From: Bacilli bacterium
GTDB lineage: Bacteria > Bacillota_I > Bacilli_A > RF39 > UBA660
Reading direction: 5' to 3'
Assembly: GCA_022793145.1 (NCBI GenBank)
Contig: JAAWCI010000052.1
Coordinates: 1-21,416 of the forward strand
DNA: 21,416 nucleotides
Shown: one piece after another, positions 1 through 7,302 of the stretch
How the letters are laid out: each line of letters starts with the position of its first letter
How positions within the stretch are numbered: the first letter of the stretch is position 1
Program-made: the position numbers and the translations under genes
The notes under the pieces: generated by a model
Database searches by the model: none
Told to the model about the DNA's origin: nothing
Seen by the model: only the letters and a program-made list of their open reading frames with translations

Positions 1-375
1 AAAGCACTTCAAAACTTAGATCAATTTATGAATCAAAAAGAAGTAATTGGAAATATAGAAACAATTATTATGAAAGTAGAAAATTATGATTTAAATATTT
101 TAAAGCAAGTAATAGATGCGCTTTTAAACAGTTTAAACAATGGATTTATTTTTATTGCAACTGTGAATAATGGGAATGTAAATATATTAGCCAAAGCCCA
201 TGCTGATTTGAAAGACAAAATACATTGCGGAAATATGGTAAAAGAAGCAGCTTTAAAATCGAATGGTTCAGGAGGAGGAAGTCCTATTTTTGCCCAAGGC
301 GGTGGAAAAGATGCAAGTGCATTAGATGAAATTTTGAAAACGATAAAAAAACAAATAGAGGAACTAGCAAAATAG
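1..375 (+). CDS. alaS: Alanyl-tRNA synthetase, C-terminal end (5' part outside window)
   Basis: The reading frame is open from base 1 and closes with TAG at 373-375, so this is the 3' end of a longer gene. The visible 124 or so residues match the C-terminal (DHHA1/C-Ala) part of AlaRS: a glycine-rich segment (GSGGGSPIFAQGGGKDAS) near the end followed by a short helix, as in the family. AlaRS charges tRNA-Ala in the cytoplasm; this end helps dimerisation and tRNA binding. The catalytic and editing domains lie upstream of the window. The position just before ireB and ruvX matches the B. subtilis alaS-yrzL-yrrK order, which supports the call. The internal ATG at 28 is not the start. Confidence 0.9.
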   Translation, partial: KALQNLDQFMNQKEVIGNIETIIMKVENYDLNILKQVIDALLNSLNNGFIFIATVNNGNVNILAKAHADLKDKIHCGNMVKEAALKSNGSGGGSPIFAQGGGKDASALDEILKTIKKQIEELAK

Positions 376-385
376 TTTCTCTTTC

Positions 386-394
386 TGTTATAAT
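386..394 (+). promoter_or_regulatory. Possible extended -10 promoter before the CYTH-like gene
   Basis: TGTTATAAT is a perfect extended -10 element (TGn plus TATAAT at 389-394), 24 bases before the ATG at 419. No recognisable -35 hexamer lies 16-18 bases upstream, so the call rests on the -10 alone. Confidence 0.35.
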
Positions 395-418
395 AAAATA
401 AAAGAAAGTAGAGAATAT

Positions 419-975
419 ATGAAAGAAGAAAAAGAACTTACAATTAAATTGACACAGTCATTAAAAGAAATTCAAACATCATTGGAAAAAGCTGGATGTG
501 AGTTTGTAGAAGAAAGTGTACTAGATGATATTTATATGAAAAAAGAAGAATCATATCAAACCGTAGAAGAGTTGTTGAACCATTCTATTTTAATTAGAAG
601 GGAGGGAATCGCTTTAAAGGTTTTACATTAAAGAAAAAGATTTATAAAAAGAATGGAGATATAGAAAAAGATCAAAAACTATATTTAGAAATACCAGATT
701 TAGAAAAAGGAAAGCAGTTTCTAGAATTAATTGGTTATCAAGAGTTTTTTCACTTGAGGCAAGAAATGTATTTCTATAGAATGGGAAATGCAAGAATGTC
801 TATTCAAATAATAGAGAATCTTGGAATTTATTTGGAGTATGAGGGAAGTGAAGCAGAAACAGAAGAAATGATGAAAAATACATTGAATCAAATTTTTGGC
901 CAATCATTCTCTAATTATTATGAGAAAAAGGCAATTACATATATAGAAAAGTATCATTTATTTAATCTTGAATGA
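419..975 (+). pseudogene. CYTH-domain-like protein with a broken frame (frameshift or programmed -1 shift)
   Basis: Two frames together encode one plausible protein of about 185 residues. Frame one runs 419-631 and contains a DDIYMKK segment (compare the D-x-Y of CYTH proteins) and an ILIRREG segment. The continuation is one frame back, up to TGA at 973-975, with FTLKKK, a YLEI strand and an acidic end. This order (helix, D-x-Y, RIRRE-like, TLKKK-like, later E-rich strands) resembles CYTH / class IV adenylate cyclase-like proteins that act on triphosphorylated substrates. The family call is moderate. The frame is lost between about 605 and 619. Either one base was lost (for instance an A in GGGAATCGC), or ribosomes slip -1 at TTTAAAG (613-619), giving join 419..619, 619..975. 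The downstream frame has no start codon near the break, so separate initiation there is unlikely. Confidence 0.55.
599..619 (+). promoter_or_regulatory. Candidate -1 ribosomal frameshift site: SD-like AGGGAGGG plus TTTAAAG
   Basis: TTTAAAG at 613-619 fits the X XXY YYZ slippery pattern in the correct phase (zero-frame codons TTA AAG, re-paired as TTT AAA). An AGGGAGGGA stretch at 599-607 lies 6-8 bases upstream, similar in layout to the Shine-Dalgarno-like stimulator of the E. coli dnaX frameshift site. The zero-frame stop is only 10 bases beyond (629-631). I see no convincing stem-loop downstream. In so AT-rich a genome the heptamer may be chance. Confidence 0.35.
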
Positions 976-1004
976 TTGCAATAAATGATAATATTTGATA
1001 AAAT
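976..1004 (+). promoter_or_regulatory. Promoter of the ireB operon
   Basis: The -35 TTGCAA (976-981), a 17-base spacer and the -10 TAAAAT (999-1004) with an extended TGA directly before it form a good SigA-type promoter. It starts one base after the stop codon of the preceding gene. Transcription would start near 1011, leaving a very short leader. Confidence 0.65.
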
Positions 1005-1025
1005 GAAGTTGTATTCATAAAGTAG

Positions 1026-1277
1026 GTGATGGATTTGGAAGAAACAAAAGTTTATAATGGAGATGAGTTCGAAAGTGCTTTGATTGAAAAAACAATCGTT
1101 GAAGTTGCACAAATTCTAGAAGAAAGAGGATACAATCCAATGAATCAAATTGTTGGATATTTGATGAGTGGAGATCCTGGATATATTTCTAGTCATAAAG
1201 AAGCAAGAAAAAAAATTCTCCAATTTGACCAAGCTAAGATCTTAGAAATTATGGTAAGAAAGTTTTTAAATAAATGA
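1026..1277 (+). CDS. ireB: IreB family regulatory phosphoprotein (UPF0297)
   Basis: A small 83-residue protein with the family hallmark EERGYNPMNQIVGYLMSGDP followed by YISSHKEARKKI, nearly colinear with B. subtilis YrzL. In Enterococcus faecalis, IreB is a small substrate of the Ser/Thr kinase IreK (PknB type) and affects cell-envelope stress and cephalosporin tolerance. No kinase gene is visible here. The start is uncertain: GTG 1026, ATG 1029 and TTG 1035 are all in frame. AGGTGAT at 1024-1030 is best spaced for TTG 1035, too close for the other two. The stop overlaps the start of ruvX by four bases (ATGA), so the two are translationally coupled, as in related genomes. Confidence 0.9.
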   Translation: MMDLEETKVYNGDEFESALIEKTIVEVAQILEERGYNPMNQIVGYLMSGDPGYISSHKEARKKILQFDQAKILEIMVRKFLNK

Positions 1278-1702
1278 GATATCTAGGATTAGATCTTGGA
1301 ACCAGAACTTTAGGAATATCCATTTCGGATATTACAGCAACAATTGCGAATTCTTATAAAACAATTCGTTTTAATGAAGGAGATTACGAAGTCTTAATTC
1401 CAGAATTAAGAAATATTATAGAGGAGTATAATATTGAAAAAATTGTTTTAGGATTTCCGAAAAATATGAATAATACAATAGGAGAAAGAGGAATAACAAC
1501 TCTAGACTTCAAAGAACAGATAGAAAAAGTACTAAATATCGAAGTAATTATGCAAGATGAACGTTTATCAACTGTAGAAGCAACTCATTATATGGTAGAA
1601 GCAGATATGTCAAGAAAAAAAAGAAAAAAGAAAATTGACAGTTTAGCCGCTAATATTATATTACAGACTTATTTAGATAAAATGAAAGGAAGAAATTTAT
1701 GA
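1274..1702 (+). CDS. ruvX: YqgF/RuvX family putative Holliday junction resolvase / pre-16S rRNA nuclease
   Basis: A 142-residue RNase H-fold protein of normal family length. The N-terminus carries the first catalytic Asp in LGLDLGTRTLGIS (D7). The middle has VLGFPKNMN, then the conserved DERLSTVEA motif, and the end has DSLAANIILQTYLD with the last acidic site. Family members are annotated as Holliday junction resolvases, and E. coli YqgF is also linked to processing of the 16S rRNA 5' end; the role here is inferred from the family. The start overlaps ireB by four bases, and the stop overlaps the next gene by four bases (ATGA), so this is the middle of a tightly coupled operon. Confidence 0.92.
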   Translation: MRYLGLDLGTRTLGISISDITATIANSYKTIRFNEGDYEVLIPELRNIIEEYNIEKIVLGFPKNMNNTIGERGITTLDFKEQIEKVLNIEVIMQDERLSTVEATHYMVEADMSRKKRKKKIDSLAANIILQTYLDKMKGRNL

Positions 1703-1986
1703 GCGAAGAAAGAATGACATTTAAAGTAACAGATGATGCAGGAAAAGAAATAGAATGTGAAGTATTATTTACATTTGAATCAGATGAAACAAAGAAAAAC
1801 TACATGGTATATACAGATAATACAACAGATGAAGAAGGAAATACAAAAGTATATGCTTCTATTTATAACCCAAATGAAACAGAGACAAAATTAATACCAA
1901 TTGAAACAGAAAAAGAGTGGAAAATTATTGAAACTATTTTAGAAGAATTACAAACAAAAGCAGCAGAAAGTATGAACGAGCAATAG
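1699..1986 (+). CDS. yrzB: DUF1292 family protein (YrzB-like)
   Basis: A 95-residue, strongly acidic protein. The pattern of a short beta strand (MTFKVTDDAGKEIECEVLFTFE), then NYMVYTDNTTDEEGN, then VYASIYNP and an acidic C-terminal helix matches DUF1292 proteins. Their biochemical role is unknown, but they almost always sit next to ruvX. The start ATG overlaps the ruvX stop (ATGA). Its last codons and stop are part of a perfect hairpin described separately. The name is given by position and family resemblance to B. subtilis yrzB. Confidence 0.85.
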   Translation: MSEERMTFKVTDDAGKEIECEVLFTFESDETKKNYMVYTDNTTDEEGNTKVYASIYNPNETETKLIPIETEKEWKIIETILEELQTKAAESMNEQ

Positions 1987-1995
1987 CTCGTTTTT
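1975..1995 (+). terminator. Compact terminator-like hairpin between yrzB and mltG
   Basis: AACGAGC (1975-1981), loop AATA, GCTCGTT (1986-1992), then three more T. This gives a perfect 7-bp stem that includes the yrzB stop codon, and the T-run ends seven bases before the mltG ATG. It looks like a weak intrinsic terminator or attenuator inside the operon; ribosomes finishing yrzB would melt it. Confidence 0.5.
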
Positions 1996-2001
1996 AGCGT
2001 T

Positions 2002-3096
2002 ATGGCGAAGAGAAAAATAAAGTCTAGCGTCAAAAAGGGGATTTTCGGTTTTGTTGTGTTTGTAATTTTTGTTATTGTTATATTATATTTTTTATATGAA
2101 TGGGGATTAAAACCAGTTACGAATAAAAATACGCCTGTTGAATTTACAATTACTCCAGGGCAAACTTATTTAACGATTGCGAAAGAATTAAAAGAAAAAA
2201 AATTAATCAATTCTGAATTAGTTTACAAAATTTATATAAAATTAAAAAAACCAAGCAATTTTAGAGCAGGAACTTTTTCATTAAATCAAAATATGGGAGT
2301 GGAGAAAATTATCAAAGCTTTGTCAAATGATAGTGAATTAACGACAGAGTCTATTACAATTACCTTTCCAGAAGGAAAACATATGAGAGGGATTGCTAAG
2401 ATTATTGAAAATAAAACAAATAATAAAGAAGAAGAGATTTATGAAGTTTTAAAAGACGAAACGTATTTAAAAGAATTGATAAATGAATATTGGTTTTTGG
2501 ACGAAAGTATCTTGAATACAAAACTTTATTATTCTTTAGAAGGATATTTATTTCCAGATACTTATGAATTTAAAAATAAGAATGTAACTGTGAAAGAAAT
2601 ATTTAAAAAAATGTTAGATCAAACAGGGAAAAAGTTAGAGCCTTATAAAGAAGAAATTGAGAAAAGCGATTATTCTCTTCATGAAATGTTAACACTTGCT
2701 TCTATTATAGAATTAGAAGCAGCAGGAAGCGATGATAGGGCAGGAGTAGCAGGAGTTTTCTATAATAGACTAGAAGCTGGTTGGTCTTTAGGAAGTGATG
2801 TTACCACTTACTATGGAGCGAAAGTAGAAATGAGTGAAAGAGATTTATATCAAAGTGAAATAGATGAAGTAAACGATTATAACACAAGAGCGGTTAAAAT
2901 GGCTGGAAAACTTCCAATCGGACCAATTTGTAATCCTGGAATTGATGCTATTGAGGCCTCTATTGACCCAAAGACTCATAATAATTACTTTTTTGTAGCT
3001 GATAAAAATGGAAAGACTTATTTTAGTAAAACGAATAGTGAACATGAAAAAACTGTAGCACGTTTAAAAAATGAGGGATTATGGTACGAATATTAA
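2002..3096 (+). CDS. mltG: Endolytic murein transglycosylase MltG (YceG-like)
   Basis: A 364-residue membrane protein. A basic N-terminus (KRKIKSSVKKG) leads to one membrane helix (about residues 15-33), then a LysM-like/YceG region. Key motifs are ITFPEG, LEGYLFPDTYEF, LASIIELEA with the likely catalytic Glu at residue 237, VFYNRLEAGWSLGSDVT and KLPIGPICNPGIDAIEA. MltG cuts nascent glycan strands at the outer membrane face and is thought to act as a terminase for peptidoglycan polymerisation. In B. subtilis the matching gene is yrrL, in the same place. The first in-frame start after the upstream stop is ATG 2002, and it has no Shine-Dalgarno sequence (upstream is GCTCGTTTTTAGCGTT). Translation may therefore depend on reinitiation after yrzB, 15 bases upstream. 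The 3' end overlaps the next gene by 16 bases. Confidence 0.93.
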   Translation: MAKRKIKSSVKKGIFGFVVFVIFVIVILYFLYEWGLKPVTNKNTPVEFTITPGQTYLTIAKELKEKKLINSELVYKIYIKLKKPSNFRAGTFSLNQNMGVEKIIKALSNDSELTTESITITFPEGKHMRGIAKIIENKTNNKEEEIYEVLKDETYLKELINEYWFLDESILNTKLYYSLEGYLFPDTYEFKNKNVTVKEIFKKMLDQTGKKLEPYKEEIEKSDYSLHEMLTLASIIELEAAGSDDRAGVAGVFYNRLEAGWSLGSDVTTYYGAKVEMSERDLYQSEIDEVNDYNTRAVKMAGKLPIGPICNPGIDAIEASIDPKTHNNYFFVADKNGKTYFSKTNSEHEKTVARLKNEGLWYEY

Positions 3097-3665
3097 TAGA
3101 AGAAATGGAAGATTATGCCAAAGAAAATAAAATTCCAATTATGCTACCAGATGGAATTTGTTTTTTAGAAAATTATATAAAAGAACATCATATAAAAAAA
3201 ATTCTTGAATTGGGTACTGCGATTGGATATTCTGCAATCAGAATGGCACTTGTTTCAAAAGATATTCAAATTGTAACAATCGAAAGAGATCAAGAACGCT
3301 ATCAAAAAGCGATCAAAAATATAAAACAAGCTAATCTTCAAGAACAAATACAAGTATTCAATCAAGATATTATGGATTTTCAAACAGAAGAACAATTTGA
3401 TTTAATTTTTATTGATGCGGCGAAAAGTCAATATGTAAGATTTTTTGAAAAATTTTCTTCTAATTTAATAAGTGGTGGAGTAATTATTTCTGATAATTTG
3501 AACTTTCATGGATATACCAAACAAGAGGCAAGAATAGAAAGTAAAAATTTACGTCAAATGGTTGGAAAAATAAGAAATTATATTGAATTTTTAAAAGAAA
3601 ATAAAGAGTTTAAAACAATTTTTATTGAACTGGGAGATGGAATTGGAATAAGTGAAAAATTGTGA
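3081..3665 (+). CDS. trmR: SAM-dependent O-methyltransferase, TrmR-like (tRNA 5-hydroxyuridine methyltransferase)
   Basis: A 194-residue class I methyltransferase. Motif I is ILELGTAIGYSAI (about residues 41-53), an acidic residue closes the next strand in IVTIERD, and FDLIFIDAAKSQY (106-118) and GGVIISDNL follow, as in the metal-dependent O-methyltransferase family and B. subtilis YrrM (TrmR). TrmR methylates 5-hydroxyuridine to 5-methoxyuridine at wobble position 34 of tRNAs. The two U32-family genes at 5169-7219, which in B. subtilis make the hydroxyl group, support this role. The N-terminus is about 20 residues shorter than YrrM. GAGGG at 3073-3077 precedes ATG 3081 with only three bases between; ATG 3105 is an alternative. 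It overlaps the end of mltG by 16 bases. Confidence 0.87.
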   Translation: MVRILIEEMEDYAKENKIPIMLPDGICFLENYIKEHHIKKILELGTAIGYSAIRMALVSKDIQIVTIERDQERYQKAIKNIKQANLQEQIQVFNQDIMDFQTEEQFDLIFIDAAKSQYVRFFEKFSSNLISGGVIISDNLNFHGYTKQEARIESKNLRQMVGKIRNYIEFLKENKEFKTIFIELGDGIGISEKL

Positions 3666-3676
3666 GGTGGTGAAAA

Positions 3677-5077
3677 ATGAGAAATATTGCATATATTGGT
3701 GCTTCAGAAAATGGTTTATATTTAGAAATTATGGGAGAAGGAAGAACAAATAAAGAAGCTCCAATTCGAGAATATATTTCAAAAAAAGCAATTCATTTTA
3801 TAAATGCAAGAAAAAGTGAAGATGATTTAATTTTATATACAGCTGATAATCATATTATTGTTGTAAAAGATTATAAGCAATTGCAACAAGAAGCAATTTT
3901 AAAAACATTATTTCGAAGATTAAATAGAACTCCTATTCTTTCAGAAAATTTAAAAAGAAATGAGCAAACCAATTTTCTTCAAACCTTACAATTAAGAATT
4001 TTATATGCAAATAAAGTAAAATTAGCTAGCATTGCCTTAACTGGAACAGTATTAGTAGCAGGGGCTGTGTTTATGATAAATGGGAATACGAATTTCCATA
4101 TACAACAAGCACCTGTTAATAATACCATAGCAGAACATTCTGTAGACCCAGGTCAAGAAGGTATTGCAGCATTATCAGAGATTAATCCTATTTCTTCTCT
4201 AGAACCAGTTGAACAAACCATTGATATTTTTGAGTTTTCTCATCGTTTAGAACAAACAATAGAACTACAAGCAAATTATGATGAATATGACCGTTCTAGA
4301 ATTATGTTAGGTGCAAGAGTCAATAGTGATAAAATAGAATCTATTTTAGAAAGTGAAATAGGAAAAATTATTGGCCAAGCAGCTCTTTCTTATGGAGTCG
4401 ATCCTTATATATTACTTGCCAAAGGACTTGCAGAATCCAACCTAGAACATGAGGCTTGTTGTCCAGGTGGAAACCGCTATAACGGGTATGGTGTAGGAGC
4501 TTTTCAACTAGAATCCCCTGATGGAAGAGTTGTAAAAGCTTGGAATTATGAAACAGAAAGCGAAGATTCTTTATCCATAACTATGGAAAATGCAGTTGAT
4601 TTTGAATTAAATTCTCAAGCAGCAGCAATGTATTTGCAAAAAAGAATTGACTTATATAATGGAAACCCTTATTTAGCGCTTCAATCTTATAATTATGGAC
4701 AGGGAATGATGCGTGTCATTATACATGATTATGCCAAACAAATGGGAATAACAGAAGAAGAAGTAAAAAATAACATTAATGATTTGGGATGGTTGGCTAT
4801 TGTGAAAGATGTCCACCAAAATCCAAATAAATATTATTATCGTGTTATGCTTGATTTAGAGGAAACAGACCCAATAGTTATTGCAGAAGCCCAGGCTAAA
4901 TATGTTTGGAAACATGCGACTTATGGAAATCCATATTATTTAGCCGATGTTCTTTCCTATTATGTAGGATTACAATCTCAGAATAGAAATTTAGATGGAA
5001 CTAGTACAATTATTGATTTTAGTAACAACGAGATAAAGAGAGTATCAGAAGATAATGTGAAACCAAAAATGTTTTAA
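3677..5077 (+). CDS. Membrane-anchored lysozyme/lytic-transglycosylase-like protein with an unknown N-terminal domain
   Basis: This 466-residue protein has three parts. Residues 1-110 form a charged, probably cytoplasmic segment with no motif I recognise. Residues about 115-134 (VKLASIALTGTVLVAGAVFM) form one membrane helix. After a linker of about 85 residues comes a lysozyme-like domain (about 225-430). It has YGVDPYILLAKGLAESNLEHE with a candidate catalytic Glu at 253, then YGVGAFQLE, and LALQSYNYGQGMMR, which parallel the ES, GLMQ and AYNAG motifs of SLT-type enzymes. It probably cleaves or binds peptidoglycan outside the cell, next to MltG. The start has a strong GAGGTGGTG site 11 bases after the trmR stop, so it belongs to the same operon. 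It sits between genes matching yrrM and yrrN, where B. subtilis has no such gene. Whether it is active cannot be seen. Confidence 0.72.
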   Translation: MRNIAYIGASENGLYLEIMGEGRTNKEAPIREYISKKAIHFINARKSEDDLILYTADNHIIVVKDYKQLQQEAILKTLFRRLNRTPILSENLKRNEQTNFLQTLQLRILYANKVKLASIALTGTVLVAGAVFMINGNTNFHIQQAPVNNTIAEHSVDPGQEGIAALSEINPISSLEPVEQTIDIFEFSHRLEQTIELQANYDEYDRSRIMLGARVNSDKIESILESEIGKIIGQAALSYGVDPYILLAKGLAESNLEHEACCPGGNRYNGYGVGAFQLESPDGRVVKAWNYETESEDSLSITMENAVDFELNSQAAAMYLQKRIDLYNGNPYLALQSYNYGQGMMRVIIHDYAKQMGITEEEVKNNINDLGWLAIVKDVHQNPNKYYYRVMLDLEETDPIVIAEAQAKYVWKHATYGNPYYLADVLSYYVGLQSQNRNLDGTSTIIDFSNNEIKRVSEDNVKPKMF

Positions 5078-5123
5078 AAATACAGAATTTAGATAAAACT
5101 CCTAAAGTTCTGTATTTTTTTTT
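5076..5123 (+). terminator. Intrinsic terminator of the ireB-mltG-trmR operon
   Basis: AAAAATACAGAA (5076-5087) pairs with TTCTGTATTTTT (5108-5119). An inner TTTAG/CTAAA helix (5088-5092 with 5102-5106) leaves a 9-base loop and one bulged G. A long T-run follows. The stem begins within the stop codon of the preceding gene. Confidence 0.85.
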
Positions 5124-5150
5124 GCTATTTCAACACATTTTTGCTATAAT
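5122..5150 (+). promoter_or_regulatory. Promoter of the trhP1-trhP2 operon
   Basis: The -35 TTGCTA (5122-5127), a 17-base spacer and the perfect -10 TATAAT (5145-5150) with extended TGC are clear. The -35 begins where the T-run of the upstream terminator ends. The expected transcript start near 5157 excludes the ATG at 5154 as start codon. Confidence 0.75.
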
Positions 5151-5168
5151 ACGATGGGATGTGATAGT

Positions 5169-6032
5169 ATGAAAATATTGACAATACCAAGTAAAAAATC
5201 GGAGAAAATTTTAACAGATGGAGTTATTTTAGGCATTCAAAATTTAAGTGTAAACATGCCTTTTTATATTTCAATAGAAGATTTAAATGAGTATAAAAAA
5301 TTAAAAGAAGAAGGAAAAAAAATTTTTATTATGTTAAATAAAAATATGCATAATAAAGATTTGGAAAGTTTAAAAAAAACAATGCTAGAATTAGAAAAAT
5401 ATCCCATAGATGGAGTTTTTTATTATGATATTAGTATTGTAAGATTAAAAAAAGAACTACAAATAACTTATCCTTTGATTTGGAGCCAAGAGCATTTAAC
5501 AACGAATGCAGGTACTTGTAATTTTTGGGCATCTCATGGAGTAAAAGGTACTTATTTATCAAGTGAGATTACATTAGAAGAAATCAAAGAAATAAGAAAA
5601 AATACAGATGTTTCTTTGTTTGTAAATGTTTTTGGTTACCTTCCAATGTTTGATTCTAAAAGACATCTAGTAAAAAATTACTTAGAATGTTTTGGATTAG
5701 AAGAAAATGGCAATTTATATTATTTAGAAAAAGAAGGAAAAACTTATCCGATTATAGATGATAACAATGGAACTGTTGTTTATTCAGCCCACATTTTAAA
5801 CGCTATCACAGAAATATTAGAATTAGAACGAATGGGAATTGAATATGCTATTTTAAATAGCTTTTTGATAGAAGAAAATGTCTTTTGTCAAATTGTAAGT
5901 TTGTTACAAAACTTGACAGAAGGAAATAAGGAACAAGTAGAAAGTACTGTCAATGAGTTATGTAGACAAAATGTAGACAAAGGGTTCTTATATACAGAAA
6001 CTATATATAAAATAAAGGGGGAAAAAGAATGA
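5169..6032 (+). CDS. trhP1: U32-family protein, likely TrhP1-like tRNA hydroxylation factor (YrrN-like)
   Basis: A 287-residue protein of the peptidase U32 group, shorter than its downstream partner and without that family's cysteine signature. Visible resemblance includes the barrel-like start with VILGIQNLS, a YYDIS strand, TYPLIWSQEHL and a VFGYLPMFDSKRHLVKNYLE segment like the family's conserved G-x-x-x-M-x-S-x-R region. In B. subtilis YrrN (TrhP1) and YrrO (TrhP2) are needed to hydroxylate U34 of some tRNAs; the family is not a real peptidase there. ATG 5169 is chosen because the upstream in-frame ATG 5154 lies before the expected transcript start. The stop overlaps the next start by four bases (ATGA). 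A generic U32 role remains possible. Confidence 0.75.
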   Translation: MKILTIPSKKSEKILTDGVILGIQNLSVNMPFYISIEDLNEYKKLKEEGKKIFIMLNKNMHNKDLESLKKTMLELEKYPIDGVFYYDISIVRLKKELQITYPLIWSQEHLTTNAGTCNFWASHGVKGTYLSSEITLEEIKEIRKNTDVSLFVNVFGYLPMFDSKRHLVKNYLECFGLEENGNLYYLEKEGKTYPIIDDNNGTVVYSAHILNAITEILELERMGIEYAILNSFLIEENVFCQIVSLLQNLTEGNKEQVESTVNELCRQNVDKGFLYTETIYKIKGEKE

Positions 6033-7219
6033 ATAAGCCAGAATTATTAGCACCTGCTGGAAGTTTAGAAAAGCTTAAATTTGCCCTTCTTTATGGAGCC
6101 GATGCAGTTTATTTAGGCGGTACTATGTTTGGACTTAGAGCCAATGCTTCTAACTTTACATTAGAAGAATTAAAAGAAGGCGTAGAGTTTGCTCATGATT
6201 TACATAAAAAGGTATATGTAACTGTCAATATTGCACTCCATACTTCAGAATTAAAAGCTTTAACAAACTATTTAAAAGAATTAGATCAGATTGGTGTAGA
6301 TGCTATCATTATTAGCGATCCAGCTATTATTTCTTTAGCCAAAGAAAATACCAATTTAGAACTTCATTTATCAACCCAACAATCTACATTAAATTATGAG
6401 GCTGTAAAATTTTGGAAAGAAGAAGGAATTACTAGAATTGTTCTTGGAAGAGAAACAACAAGAAAAGAAATCATGGAAATAAAAAAACATGTAGATATTG
6501 AAATTGAATGTTTTATTCATGGAGCTATGTGTGCTTCTTATAGTGGAAGATGTGTACTATCTAATTTTTTAACAGCAAGAGATTCTAATCGTGGTGGCTG
6601 CAGTCAAATATGCAGATGGGATTTTGATTTACTAGATAAAGGGGGAAAAGCATTGATAGGAGAGAAACCCTTTACTTTCTGTACCAAAGATTTATCTTTA
6701 CTTGTTTATATTCCAGATATGATAGATATTGGAATAACATCTTTTAAAATAGAAGGAAGAATGCGTTCTATTTATTATATTGCAACTGTTGTCGATATTT
6801 ATAGAAAAGTAATTGACGAGTACATGCAACAAAAAGAAAATTATGAATATAATAAGGAGTATGAAAAAGTACTCACAAATTGTGCCAATAGAGATTCAGT
6901 ACCTCAATTTTTTGATGAGAGTGAAGGGGTAGAATGTCAATATTATAATGGACGTGTAGAAATATCAAATCAAGATTTCCTAGGTCTTATCTTGGATTAT
7001 CAAGATGGATATGCAGTAATAGAAGAGCGTAACTATTTTAAAGTTGGAGATATGGTAGAATTCTTTGGACCAAACATTGATACTTTTCAGATGAAAATAG
7101 AAGAAATCATAGATGAGTCAGGGGAACAAATTGACATAGTAAGACATCCAAAACAAGTTGTCAAAGTAAAAGTGAATAAACCTTTGTATCAAAATGATTT
7201 CATGAGAATTAAAAAATAA
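6029..7219 (+). CDS. trhP2: Peptidase U32 family protein, likely TrhP2 (YrrO-like)
   Basis: A 396-residue protein of usual family length. It opens with PELLAPAGSLEKLKFALLYGADAVYLGG, has LHLSTQQSTLN, and carries the full U32 signature from about residue 160: ECFIHGAMCASYSGRCVLSN followed by GGCSQICRWDF, with four cysteines that may hold an iron-sulfur cluster or metal, as reported for relatives. The KIEGRMRS motif follows near residue 245. TrhP2 with TrhP1 introduces the hydroxyl group at tRNA U34 (prephenate-dependent in studied bacteria), which TrmR, also in this window, then methylates. It is translationally coupled to the preceding gene. I see no terminator between its stop and the greA promoter. 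Confidence 0.88.
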   Translation: MNKPELLAPAGSLEKLKFALLYGADAVYLGGTMFGLRANASNFTLEELKEGVEFAHDLHKKVYVTVNIALHTSELKALTNYLKELDQIGVDAIIISDPAIISLAKENTNLELHLSTQQSTLNYEAVKFWKEEGITRIVLGRETTRKEIMEIKKHVDIEIECFIHGAMCASYSGRCVLSNFLTARDSNRGGCSQICRWDFDLLDKGGKALIGEKPFTFCTKDLSLLVYIPDMIDIGITSFKIEGRMRSIYYIATVVDIYRKVIDEYMQQKENYEYNKEYEKVLTNCANRDSVPQFFDESEGVECQYYNGRVEISNQDFLGLILDYQDGYAVIEERNYFKVGDMVEFFGPNIDTFQMKIEEIIDESGEQIDIVRHPKQVVKVKVNKPLYQNDFMRIKK

Positions 7220-7231
7220 TACAAAAGAAAG

Positions 7232-7260
7232 TTGACAAAAGAAAAAAACTGTAGTATTAT
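7232..7260 (+). promoter_or_regulatory. Promoter of greA
   Basis: A consensus -35 TTGACA (7232-7237), a 17-base spacer and the -10 TATTAT (7255-7260). The leader to the greA ATG is about 36 bases and contains the GAGGTGA ribosome binding site at 7290-7296. Confidence 0.8.
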
Positions 7261-7302
7261 TTGATAGATTTAAAAGAAAAATTAATTTTGAGGTGAAATA
7301 GA

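Noticed and set aside
376..417. Hairpin after alaS (CTCTTTCT with AGAAAG-TAGAG) as a terminator
   Set aside because: The stem is interrupted, the loop is long and no T-run follows.
2845..3045. Minus-strand open frame inside mltG
   Set aside because: It lies wholly over a clear coding region, lacks family resemblance and has no ribosome binding site.
5154..5168. Upstream ATG as start of trhP1
   Set aside because: It lies only three bases after the -10 element, before the expected transcript start.
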